Source: Ridgeia piscesae (lineage: Eukaryota > Annelida > Polychaeta > Sabellida > Siboglinidae). Taken from it: a DNA stretch of 64,000 nt. Within the stretch, counting starts at the first letter, position 1. Every line of letters starts with the position of its first letter. The stretch is taken from the NCBI GenBank assembly GCA_025642075.2, contig JAODUO010000045.1:483501-547500 (forward strand), in the 5' to 3' direction. The notes beneath the pieces were generated by a model that was not told the DNA's origin, did not search any database, and was given only the letters and a program-made list of their open reading frames with translations. The position numbers and the translations under genes were made by a program. Shown here in pieces: positions 1 to 11,300 of the stretch.

Positions 1-1320
1 CAACACACAGGTGAACACAGTGACACTTTACTGAACTCTTACAACACACAGGTGAACACAGTGACACTTTACTGAACTCTTACAACACACAGGTGAACAC
101 AGTGACACTTTACTGAATTCTTACAACACACAGGTGAACACAGTGACACTTCACTGAATTCTTACAACACACAGGTGAACACAGTGACACTTTACTGAAC
201 TCTTACAACACACAGGTGAACACAGTGACACTTCACTGAACTCTTACAACACACAGGTGAACACAGTGACACTTTACTGAACTCTTACAACACACAGGTG
301 AACACAGTGACACTTTACTGAACTCTTACAACACACAGGTGAACACAGTGACACTTTACTGAACTCTTACAACACACAGGTGAACACAGTGACACTTTAC
401 TGAACTCTTACAACACACAGGTGAACACAGTGACACTTCACTGAACTCTTACAACACACAGGTGAACACAGTAACACTTTACTGAACTCTTACAACACAC
501 AGGTGAACACAGTGACACTTTACTGAACTCTTACAACACACAGGTGAACACAGTGACACTTTACTGAACTCTTACAACACACAGGTGAACACAGTGACAC
601 TTTACTGAACTCTTACAACACACAGGTGAACACAGTGACACTTTACTGAACTCTTACAACACACAGGTGAACACAGTGACACTTTACTGAACTCTTACAA
701 CACACAGGTGAACACAGTGACACTTTACTGAACTCTTACAACACACAGGTGAACACAGTGACACTTTACTGAACTCTTACAACACACAGGTGAACACAGT
801 GACACTTTACTGAACTCTTACAACACACAGGTGAACACAGTGACACTTTACTGAACTCTTACAACACACAGGTGAACACAGTGACACTTTACTGAACTCT
901 TACAACACACAGGTGAACACAGTGACACTTTACTGAACTCTTACAACACACAGGTGAACACAGTAACAATTTACTGAATTCTTACAACACACAGTTGAAC
1001 ACAGTAATACTTTACTGAACTCTTACAACACACAGGTGAACACAGTAATACTTTACTGAATTCTTACAACACACAGGTGAACACAGTAATACTTTACTGA
1101 ACTCTTACAACACACAGGTGAACACAGTAATACTTTACTGAACTCTTTCAACACACAGGTGAACACAGTAATACTTCACTGAATTCTTACAACACACAGG
1201 TGAACACAGTAATACTTTACTGAACTCTTTCAACACACAGGTGAACACAGTAATACTTCACTGAATTCTTACAACACACAGGTGAACACAGTAATACTTC
1301 ACTGAATTCTTACAACACAC
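1..1320. repeat. 41-bp tandem satellite, about 32 copies
   Basis: Head-to-tail repeat of a 41-bp unit (starts CAACACACAGGTGAACACAG, ends TGAACTCTTA), running from the window edge, so the array is longer than seen. Copies from 1 to about 960 are nearly identical, with single changes such as TTTACTG/TTCACTG and CTCTTA/TTCTTA. From about 960 to 1320 most copies carry a variant (GTAATAC for GTGACAC). The array lies downstream of the last visible mannosidase exon, so it is in the following intron or beyond the gene. There are no dyad repeats with unique spacers, so it is not a CRISPR array. Confidence 0.97.
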
Positions 1321-2139
1321 TGACAAGATCAGAAATGCCAAAACACATGCCTGTCAACCAGTCCCCTTTGAACGTGCAACCATGAAATACTTTTTTTACA
1401 CAGAACTATCCTGACTGCTTCGTAACTGGCTTTGTGTTTTCTAGTGTTCAATCAGCAGATGCACGCTCAGGCAGAAACAGGCACATTGTATCCATTTAGC
1501 TTTTTTGGATGCCCCGAGATGCCCTTACAAATGATCAGTCAACTACAAATGTCTGGTGTACAATGACACTATCCTAACATACATCAATGCAACATTAGAA
1601 AATTGTTACTGAACAGTTTTGGAAAAAAATAGGCACTCTTAAAAAAGTACCAGTTTGGGGCCTGGAAGACCCCAGCAACCTTTAGAATGATTCAATCTTA
1701 ACAATTTCTCGTGCATAGTGGCAGTACGATATGTCTATCCAAAATTTAAAAATATATCAAAGGTTTCTGAGATAAGGCAGCTAACAGCGGACTCAGAATT
1801 GTGTCATAGCTCCGTCGGACCTTCGGTCCAAAGGGATGCAGACGTTAAAATTGCTTGCTTGGCGTACATCCAGGGCAATATGCAGAAAAAAATTCCAGAC
1901 ACATTTTATACATACGAGCCAGTTGAGACATGCTTTACTACCAAAAATAAACATGTGACACTGATTTTCAAGGCATAACCGACAATATATATGACTTTGT
2001 AAGACTTTTTGCTCCTTCATTTTTATTACCAGTCCACCGATATTTCTACCCGTCCGCAACAGAGTTTTACCCATCCAAATGGCGGGTGGACGGGTCTCTG
2101 CATACAGCTAAGACAGAGAGCGAGACAGCCAGCACTCAC
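1321..2139. other. intronic or 3' flank of mannosidase gene, no exon seen
   Basis: No exon matching the missing C-terminal part of a GH47 enzyme is found here on the minus strand. Bases about 1445-1545 share a broken match with 22370-22435 (both contain GCAGAAACAGGCA followed by GAGATGCCCTTACAAA), so part of this stretch is a dispersed repeat of unknown class. The rest is unrecognised AT-rich sequence. Confidence 0.5.
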
Positions 2140-2334
2140 AGATACTTCCATGGCTTTGTGAGGATCTGCAGCGTCGTTGATGGCAACCACCTCTGGACTG
2201 AGTCCCATTGGAGACTGGCGGTACATCTTGTAACAGGTCCTCGCGATCTCCTCCCCCAGTTTCAAGTACTCCACCCCAAGGCCATTCATATACGCGAGGG
2301 CAAGTACCCCGGGTAAATAACACGTCAGGTGCTC
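2140..2334 (-). CDS. MAN1B1: mannosidase exon with third catalytic Glu
   Basis: 65 codons. Starts [19 protein letters not shown] (active-site His and first disulphide Cys), continues [12 protein letters not shown] (second Cys) and GLSPEVV (Glu equivalent to human Glu599). Donor GTATCT|GTGAGT. The next family block, DRHNLLRPE, would follow in an exon left of the window. Confidence 0.95.
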
Positions 2335-5300
2335 CTACAAAACAAACAAGTCTGCTGTTATCAACCCAGAGTACTGAAATTTCTTCGCGATATATAAATT
2401 ATTGCTTGTAAAATCAACGTCACTCCTGAACTGTTATCTTGTACAATCAATGGTTTTCATTGTTCATATCCAAATTCAAGATCTTAAATTTCTTTTTACC
2501 TGTAAAGGCTTACGTCTGAATGTTTCACATTGATTTCTGAGTACTAATGATGAATGACGTCATCGTAAAAGTGGGGTAGCTCGTAATTGCCCTCATCTCT
2601 GTTCACTGGTGTCTTTGTCTTTCTGATCCAGATGGCTTCCTGTATTTGTCGGGTTCTTTTGTTTGGTTCTTTATCAACGATTTCTGCAATTACGAGCTAC
2701 CCCACATGTACGATGACGTCACTCGTCATTAGTACTGAAGAAATCAACGTGAAACGTCAGACGAAAGCCTCTACAAATAAAAAGAAATTTAAGATCTTGA
2801 ATACGGATATGAAAAATGAAAACCATTGATTGAAAAAGCACTATCCTGAGAACTGTTCTGTAATAATAGTGATCCGGTACACTGAAAAATTCGGACTCCA
2901 ACAGAGTCTCTTATGAATTTTTTTTTCACACACCATTTCAGGGACAAAGTTCTTCATGCCCATGGTGTAGTATTTGCCCACAAAGGTGAGGTTGGAGCCC
3001 TTGGAATGCTTCACGAGGTGCTTCTTGATGCCTTCCATTGCCAGGATGAAGTCATCTTTTAATCTGTCAACGAAATATGGAGAGCCGCATTACAGTCAAC
3101 GTCATTTAAAAACAAGGTGAAATTATTTTTCACCATGAATAATTAAGCACGTTCTGCGGTGAACATAACGTTTGAATGACTTAGTAGAATTTTTTTATAT
3201 TACAGTCACTGAGTTTTAATAGTTATAGCCTTAGTCATTTCTGATTGTTTGTTCAATTACGTGGAATCAGTCAGGTTAGTTATCGATAGTAAGTTTACTG
3301 AACTAATAATAATAAAATAATTAGGCAACTTCTATTGCGCCTAAATCCTTAGAAACCAAGCTCAGAGTCGCATCAATACAAAAGGGTTCATCGATCTCAT
3401 AGTCAATAAACAATTATTCCAGTTGTCATCATATTAATTGATATGCCAGGGAGCTGTGGTGTATAGGCAATATTGTAAAAATATATCTTTAAATGACGGC
3501 ATAATTTAGAAATATTTCCAACTGATTTAGCACTAGAAGGAAGCATATTCCAAAGAGTAGGGGCACTCACAGCAAAAGCCCTAGTCCCAATATTAGTATT
3601 GACTTTAGGGACAAAAGTAAATCAGAACTACTGTTGGACGATTGAAGCTGAACAGGTTTTCTTACAGGATTAAGCAAAGAATGTAAATATGATGGCTGCT
3701 TACAGGAAAGTGCCTGGTAAATAATGGTACGGGTCTTAAAGATGATACGGTATCGGACAGGAAGCCAATGACTCTTCAACATGGGAAATCGTGAACATGC
3801 TAAACATAGAAGGGGCTTTTAGTTAACACAGCTAGCCTTACAAAAATTGCCAACATAGCATGTCTAGAATTTCAATGTTTTGTTTACGTGACAAAATTTC
3901 AACAGGTGATTTTTTATTAACCTGACACAACTCATAGCGAGCTGTTATGTAATCAGCCAGGTGAAGCAACTAATTACAGATTACACACAGCTGGCGAAAC
4001 ATTGGGAGACAGTGACCTTTGACCTTTCGAAATTCTACATAGGCAGTGGGCAGTTTCTAAGAGTTAGTTTGGAGCTGGGCACAATTATTGGGTGATGCAA
4101 GTTGGGGTTGCCGTGCGTTCAAAGTTTGTATCAGGGGTAAATAAAATTAATCATGATGTTACCACACTCTGCAGTGGAGTGGTCCACATAAGTGTTGTGT
4201 GCATGTGTGGAGTTGTCCCACAAGTGTTGTGTTTGTGGAGTGGTCCACTAGTGTTGTGTGTGTGGAGTGGTCCACACAAGTGTGGCGTGTGGAATGATCC
4301 ACACAAGTTTTGTGTGTGTGTGGAGTGGTCCGCACAAGTGTTATGTTTGTGGAGTGGTCCACACAAGTGTTGTGTGTGGAGTGGTCCACACAAGTGTGGT
4401 GTGTGGAGTGGTCCACACAAGTTTTGTGTGTGTGTGGAGTGGTCCGCACAAGTGTTGTTGTGTTTGGAGTGGTCCACACAAGTTTTGTGTGTGTGTGGAG
4501 TGGTCCGCACAAGTGTTGTTGTGTTTGGAGTGGTCCACACAAGTTTTGTGTGTGTGTGGAGTGGTCCACACAAGTGTTGTGTGTGGATAGGTCCGCACAA
4601 GTGTCATGTGTGGACTGTGGAAAGGTTCACACCAGTGTGGTGTGTGTGGAGTGGTCTGCAAGTGTTTTGTTTGTGGCATCACCCTATCAAGAACGAATGG
4701 ATGATTTGCAGTATATATATACAACTTGTACATATCGTATGTATAACTTTCAAACTGAGAACTCTGACAGACTTGTTAAAGAGAACCTGGCGTAGACAAC
4801 CATCAAACATCATAAAAGAACATGTGGATCAACGGAACAAATGTTGTACATCTAGAAAAAAGATTACACAGAAACATTTTGCCACAAAAACAAAGAGGTG
4901 GCATCTTACTCAAATTTCTTCTTGCCCGTCTGTAGCCACTGTTTGAGCAGGTACTCGTAGAAGCTGTCTCCCTCCGCCCCCACAGAGACTGTGTTACCGT
5001 GGTAGGTGTGGGGGTACTGCGGGTCGACAGGGGTTGACAGAAGGCCATCAACTCTGTCCAGTTTATGGAGCACTGCATTCAATTTGTCAACCAACCTCTG
5101 AAATTTAAAGAGGCAATATGTCATTGTTTGTCATGTGTCACAATGAAAACTATGCATGCAATCTCTGTCAAGCCTTGCCTGACCACAGGATAAGAAAATG
5201 GTATATGTTAAGGTAGAAGAAAATAGTAAAAGAGAATGGTACAAGGAGGAATGGTAGAAGAGAATGGTAAAAGAAAATTTTAGTAGAGTCTGGTAGGAGA

Positions 5301-8300
5301 GAAGAGAATAGTAGAAGAAAATGACAGATGATAATGGTTGAAGAGAATGGTTGAAGAGAATGGTTGAAGAGAATGATTGAAGAGAATGGTTGAAGAGAAT
5401 CATAAGAGAAGGCAATTTTAGAAGAGATTGGTAGAATTATTTTTAGAAGAGAATGGTAGAAGGCAATTTTAGAAGAGAATGGTAGAATTCTGTTTAGAAG
5501 AGAATGGTAGAAGGCAATTTTAGAAGAGAATGGTAGGAAGCAATTTTAGAAGAGAATGGTAGAATTTGTTTAGAAGAGAATGGTAGAAGGCAATTTTAGA
5601 AGAGAATGGTAGAAGCCATTTTTTGAAGAGAATGGTGATACACTGTAGAAGGCAATTTTTGAAGAGATGGTAGAAGGAAATTTTAGAAGAGAATGGTGGT
5701 ACAAGGCAATTTTAGAAGAGAATGGTGGAAGGCAATTCTAGAAGAGAATGGTATAAGGCAATTTTAGAAGAGAAGGGTAGAATTCTTTTTAGAAGAGAAT
5801 GGTAGAAGGCAATTTTAGAAGAGAATCGTAGAAGGCAATTTTAGAAGAGAATTGTAGAAGGCAATTTTAGAAGAGAATGATAGAAGGCAATTTTAGAAGA
5901 GAATGATAGAATTTTTTTAGAAGAGAATGGTAGAAGGCAATTTTTGAAGAGAATGGTAGAAGGCAATTTTAGAAGAGAATGGTAGAAGGCAATTTTAGAA
6001 GAGAATGGTAGAATTTTTTTTAGAAGAGAATGGTAGAAGGCAATTTTTGAAGAGAATGGTAGAAGGCAATTTTAGAAGAGAATGTTAGAATTTGTTTAGA
6101 AGAGAATGGTAGAAGGCAATTTTAGAAGAGAATGGTAGAAGCTATTTTTGGAAGAGAATGGTGATACACTGTAGAAGTCAATTTTTGAAGAGATGGTAGA
6201 AGGAATTTTTAGAAGAGAATGGTAGAAGGCAATTTTAGAAGAGAATGGCAGAAGGCAATGTTTAGAAGAGAATCGTAGAAGGCAATTTTAGAAGAGAATT
6301 GTAGAAGGCAATTTTAGAAGAGAATGATAGAAGGCAATTTTAGAAGAGAATCATAGAATTTTTTTTAGAAGAGAATGGTAGAAGGCAATTTTTGAAGAGA
6401 ATGGTAGAAGGCAATTTTAGAAGAGAATGATAGAAGGCAATTTTAGAAGAGAATGATATAATTTTTTTTAGAAGAGAATGGTAGAAGGCAATTTTTGAAG
6501 AGAATGGTAGAAGGCAATTTTAGAAGAGAATGTTAGAATTTGTTTAGAAGAGAATGGTAGAAGGCAATTTTAGAAGAGAATGGTAGAAGCTATTTTTGGA
6601 AGAGAATGGTGATACACTGTAGAAGTCAATTTTTGAAGAGATGGTAGAAGGAATTTTTAGAAGAGAATGGTAGAAGGCAATTTTAGAAGAGAATGGCAGA
6701 AGGCAATGTTTAGAAGAGAATGGTAGAAGGAATTTTTAGAAGAGAATGGTAGAAGGCAATTTTTAGAAGAGAATGGTAGAAGGCAATTTTTAGAAGAGAA
6801 TGGTAGAAGGCAATTTTTAGAAGAGAATGGTAGAAGGCAATTTTTAGAAGAGAATGGTAAAATGCAATTTTTAGAAGAGAATGGTAGAAGGCAATTTTAG
6901 AAGAGAATGGTAGAAGGCAATTTTAGAAGAGAATGATAGAAGGCAATTTTAGAAGAGAATGATAGAATTTTTTTTAGAAGAGAATGGTAGAAGGCAATTT
7001 TTGAAGAGAATGGTAGAAGGCAATTTTAGAAGAGAATGGTAGAAGGCAATTTTAGAAGAGAATGTTAGAATTTTTTTAGAAGAGAATGGTAGAAGGCAAT
7101 TTTTGAAGAGAATGGTAGAAGGCAATTTTTGAAGAGAATGGTAGAAGGCAATTTTAGAAGAGAATGTAATTTTTTGAAGAGAATGGTAGAAGGCAATTTT
7201 TAGAAGAGAATGGTAGAAGGCAATTTTTAGAAGAGAATGGTCAGAAGGCAATTTTAGAAGAGAATGGTAGAAGGCAATTTTTAGAAGAGAATGGTAGAAG
7301 GCAATTTTAGAAGAGAATGGTAGAAGGCAATTTTTAGAAGAGAATGGTAGAAGGCAATTTTTAGAAGAGAATGGTAGAAGGCAATTTTTAGAAGAGAATG
7401 GTAGAAGGCAATTTTAGAAGAGAATGGTAGAAGGCAATTTTAGAAGAGAATGGTAGAAGGAATTTTTAGAAGAGAATGGTAGAAGGCAATTTTTAGAAGA
7501 GAATGGTAGAAGGCAATTTTAGAAGAGAATGGTAGAAGGCAATTTTAGAAGAGAATGGTAGAAGGCAATTTTTAGAAGAGAATGGTAGAAGGCAATTTTA
7601 GAAGAGAATGGTAGAAGGCAATTTTTAGAAGAGAATGGTAAAATGCAATTTTTAGAAGAGAATGGTTGAAGGCAATTTTAGAAGAGAATGGTAGAAGGCA
7701 ATGTTTAGAAGAGAATGGTAGAAGGCAATTTTAGAAGAGAATGGTAGAAGGCAATGTTTAGAAGAGAATGGTAGAAGGCAATTTTAGAAGAGAATGGTAG
7801 AAGGCAATTTTAGAAGAGAATGGTAGAAGGCAATTTTAGAAGAGAATGGTAAAATGCAATTTTTAGAAGAGAATGGTTGAAGGCAATTTTAGAAGAGAAT
7901 GGTAGAAGGCAATTTTTAGAAGAGAATGGTAGAAGGCAATTTTAGAAGAGAATGGTAGAAGGCAATTTTTAGAAGAGAATGGTAAAATGCAATTTTTAGA
8001 AGAGAATGGTTGAAGGCAATTTTAGAAGAGAATGGTAGAAGGCAATTTTAGAAGAGAATGGTAGAAGGCAATTTTAGAAGAGAATGGTAGAAGGCAATTT
8101 TTAGAAGAGAATGGTAGAAGGCAATTTTAGAAGAGAATGGTAGAAGGCAATTTTAGAAGAGAATGGTAGAAGGCAATTTTTAGAAGAGAATGGTAGAATG
8201 CAATTTTAGAAGAGAATGGTAGAAGGCAATTTTAGAAGAGAATGGTAGAAGGCAATTTTAGAAGAGAATGGTAGAAGGCAATTTTTAGAAGAGAATGGTA

Positions 8301-11300
8301 GAAGGCAATTTTTAGAAGAGAATGGTAGAAGGCAATTTTAAGAAAGAAGAATTTAGAAAATGGTAGAAGGCAATTTTTAGAAGAGAATGGTAAATGCAAT
8401 TTTTAGAAGAGAATGGTTGAAGGCAATCTTAGAAGAGAATGGTAGAAGGCAATAAATTTTTTAGAAGAGAATGGTAGAAGGCAATTTTAGAAGAGAATGG
8501 TAGAAGGCAATTTTTAGAAGAGAATGGTAGAAGGCAATTTTAGAAGAGAATGGTTGAAGGCAATTTTAGAAGAGAATGGTAGAAGGCAATTTTAGAAGAG
8601 AATGGTTGAAGGCAATTTTAGAAGAGAATGGTAGAAGGCAATTTTTAGAAGAGAATGGTAGAAGGCAATTTTAGAAGAGAATGGTAGAAGGCAATTTTTA
8701 GAAGAGAATGGTAAAATGCAATTTTTAGAAGAGAATGGTTGAAGGCAATTTTAGAAGAGAATGGTAGAAGGCAATTTTAGAAGAGAATGGTAGAAGGCAA
8801 TTTTTAGAAGAGAATGGTAGAAGGCAATTTTTGAAGAGAATGGTAGAAGGCAATTTTTAGAAGAGAATGGTAGAAGGCAATTTTTAGAAGAGAATGGTGA
8901 TACCGACAGATGCCACTGAGTGCATGGATCATCTGTTCTAAGTCAGTCGCCTACTTGTGGATACAGTATTGATGTATTCAGTAAATTAACACTGTAGTAA
9001 TGATCTGAGTTCAATGTGATTTACACAGTACAGTTTACGTAGTCATTACGTCAGTTAATTATTCATTGTTAAGTAACAGACGTGTCATTATCTCGGCGCT
9101 GCCACGGGATTTGTGTATTCCAGTATGAACTGATTTCGGGAAATCAACATAATCCAAGATGCAGAATACAAATCCGTCTATATGTGTAGTAGGGTGTATC
9201 ACACACAATGGCACTTGTGTACCATGTCATTGTCTGTACATCCATCTAGGACCCAGTCGCACTGCCTCCTGGGAGATTTCATACCCCAACACGTATGGTA
9301 TTAACCCTTGCTCTTGCACAGACTATTAACCCTACATCTCATACATGGATTGTTAACCCTACCTCCCATGTGTGGCTGATTAACCCTACCTCCAACATGT
9401 GTCTTATTAACCCTACCTCCCACATGTGTCCTATTAACCCTACCTCCCACGTGTCTCATGTTAACCTCACCTCCAATGTATGGACTATTAACCCTACCTC
9501 CCATGTGGCATTTTTTGTGGCGCGGGACAAGGCACGGAACTCGAGCTGAATGCTGCCAACGGATGCGAGGTTTGTGCGATCGAAATTGGGAGTAGCAGTA
9601 TCAAGATGGAGGGATGCACACGGGATTCCCGTCTTTGACTCCAAACATGGCCGCAACTTCTTGGCGAGCTCCTCCTACACAGATCCATACATCAGTGTCA
9701 AATATATTTAATGTATTTCTTCTAAATTTAAATTGGCTACTGCTACATACGGTAGTGTTTCTACTCAACAACCGACTACTCAGCTAATCTGCTACAGTTA
9801 TCTGACATCTCTAGGACCCTCAGATCATCCATTTCCAAACAACTTTTTATTCCTAAAACTAAGTTCAATAATTATATTGGAAAACGGGCTTTCCCTGTAG
9901 CTGCACCAACAATCTGGAATCAACTCACTATCACAATTAAATCTTCTCAAATGATATCTACCTTTCGCTACGCAAGTAACCCGAGTAATGCAATTACCAA
10001 TCTGATGTATTGATCCTTACTATACAAGTACTGAATGAAACATTACGTGAAACAATCTTTTTTACTTTATTTAATTTATTTACATACAGGGTTTATGTCC
10101 GTATCACAACTGTCACTGTTCAGTTAGTCTACTCGCGTAGGATTGTGTGCACAGAGTAAATTACCATAAACCGCATACTATTTTGGGGGTATTCATGTAA
10201 CACAACTAGATGAATCGAAATCGGCCCAGGATGCAACACTGTCTCATGAAATAGTGTCCTCAGTAACATGTTGGCATTTGTTTGCTTTTTGAAAATGTTC
10301 CTTAAATTTAACAATGCATTCTTTTAAACAATGGATTATCCTTATGAGGTCAGTGTTTCAGTGAAACAGACCCTGGGAATAACGCGGATTTATGTAGTTG
10401 TACTTACGGCTTTGTCTAGGAAGACACGGTCATGGGAGAGATGGTAGGCACTGAGCAACCCACCCAGCTCTCGGATGACAATCTCAAAGAGGGATACTTC
10501 CTTTATGCTGTTGAAGACAAGATGGTTGGCCACCCAATCCCTTGCCTCTTTGAACTCTAAAACAAACAAGTATAATTACCCAACTCGCTCTATTACATGA
10601 ATAATAATGTTTTATAATAATAATAATAATTTGATTTATATATCAAGAATATACTTCCACTCAGAGGCACATAAAATACAACATTGATAAAACATGAATA
10701 TATAAAATGTACATAATAAATTAAGCTTACACGGTAAAGGCAAAATATTAAATAATAAATTAATAAAATAAAAATATTAAATTAATAAAATAGATTAATA
10801 AGTTAATAATTTATAATAAAGTAAGGCTTTAACTAATTTTAAAAGCTGTAATTATGGTTAGAATAAATTCATTATGTTACACACTACAAGTATTCTACAA
10901 ATACGGCCTTAAAAAGATGTGTTTTTAAATTAGACTTTAAAAGTTCAAGTGAGTCTATTCTAATTTCTATAAGGCGACAATCACAAACTTTGCACAAACA
11001 TGGCCTAATTATTATACACCCCATTTTCTGCAGTGTCTGACATTGATCTACAACAAAAACTTATCTTCGGGATCTGTTAGTATCTATCTTATGGAATATT
11101 TTAGACGGTTAAAATTTGATCTTTCATAAAGACTTGGTCCTTGGACCCTGTCGAACTGAACTAAACAAATCACACCTACCATCCTTAAGTCCCATGATGT
11201 ATAAAGTATCGAGCGAATCGACGATCGTGAGTCCCACTCCAAACCAGTTTGTGCCACGCCCACTCACAGGTCGAAGTTCATCCATGCCCCACGCATATTT

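Noticed and set aside
1..1320. Possible CRISPR-like array
   Set aside because: Units are contiguous with no unique spacers, and the window is clearly eukaryotic.
4092..4946. 284-codon frame rich in Cys, Val, Trp and Pro
   Set aside because: It is a read-through of the GTGGTCCAC minisatellite; overlapping frames on both strands are equally open.
9300..9512. Interstitial telomeric repeat (contains TAGGGTTA)
   Set aside because: The motif occurs once per 27-bp unit rather than as contiguous TTAGGG, and the unit is explained by the adjacent splice junction.
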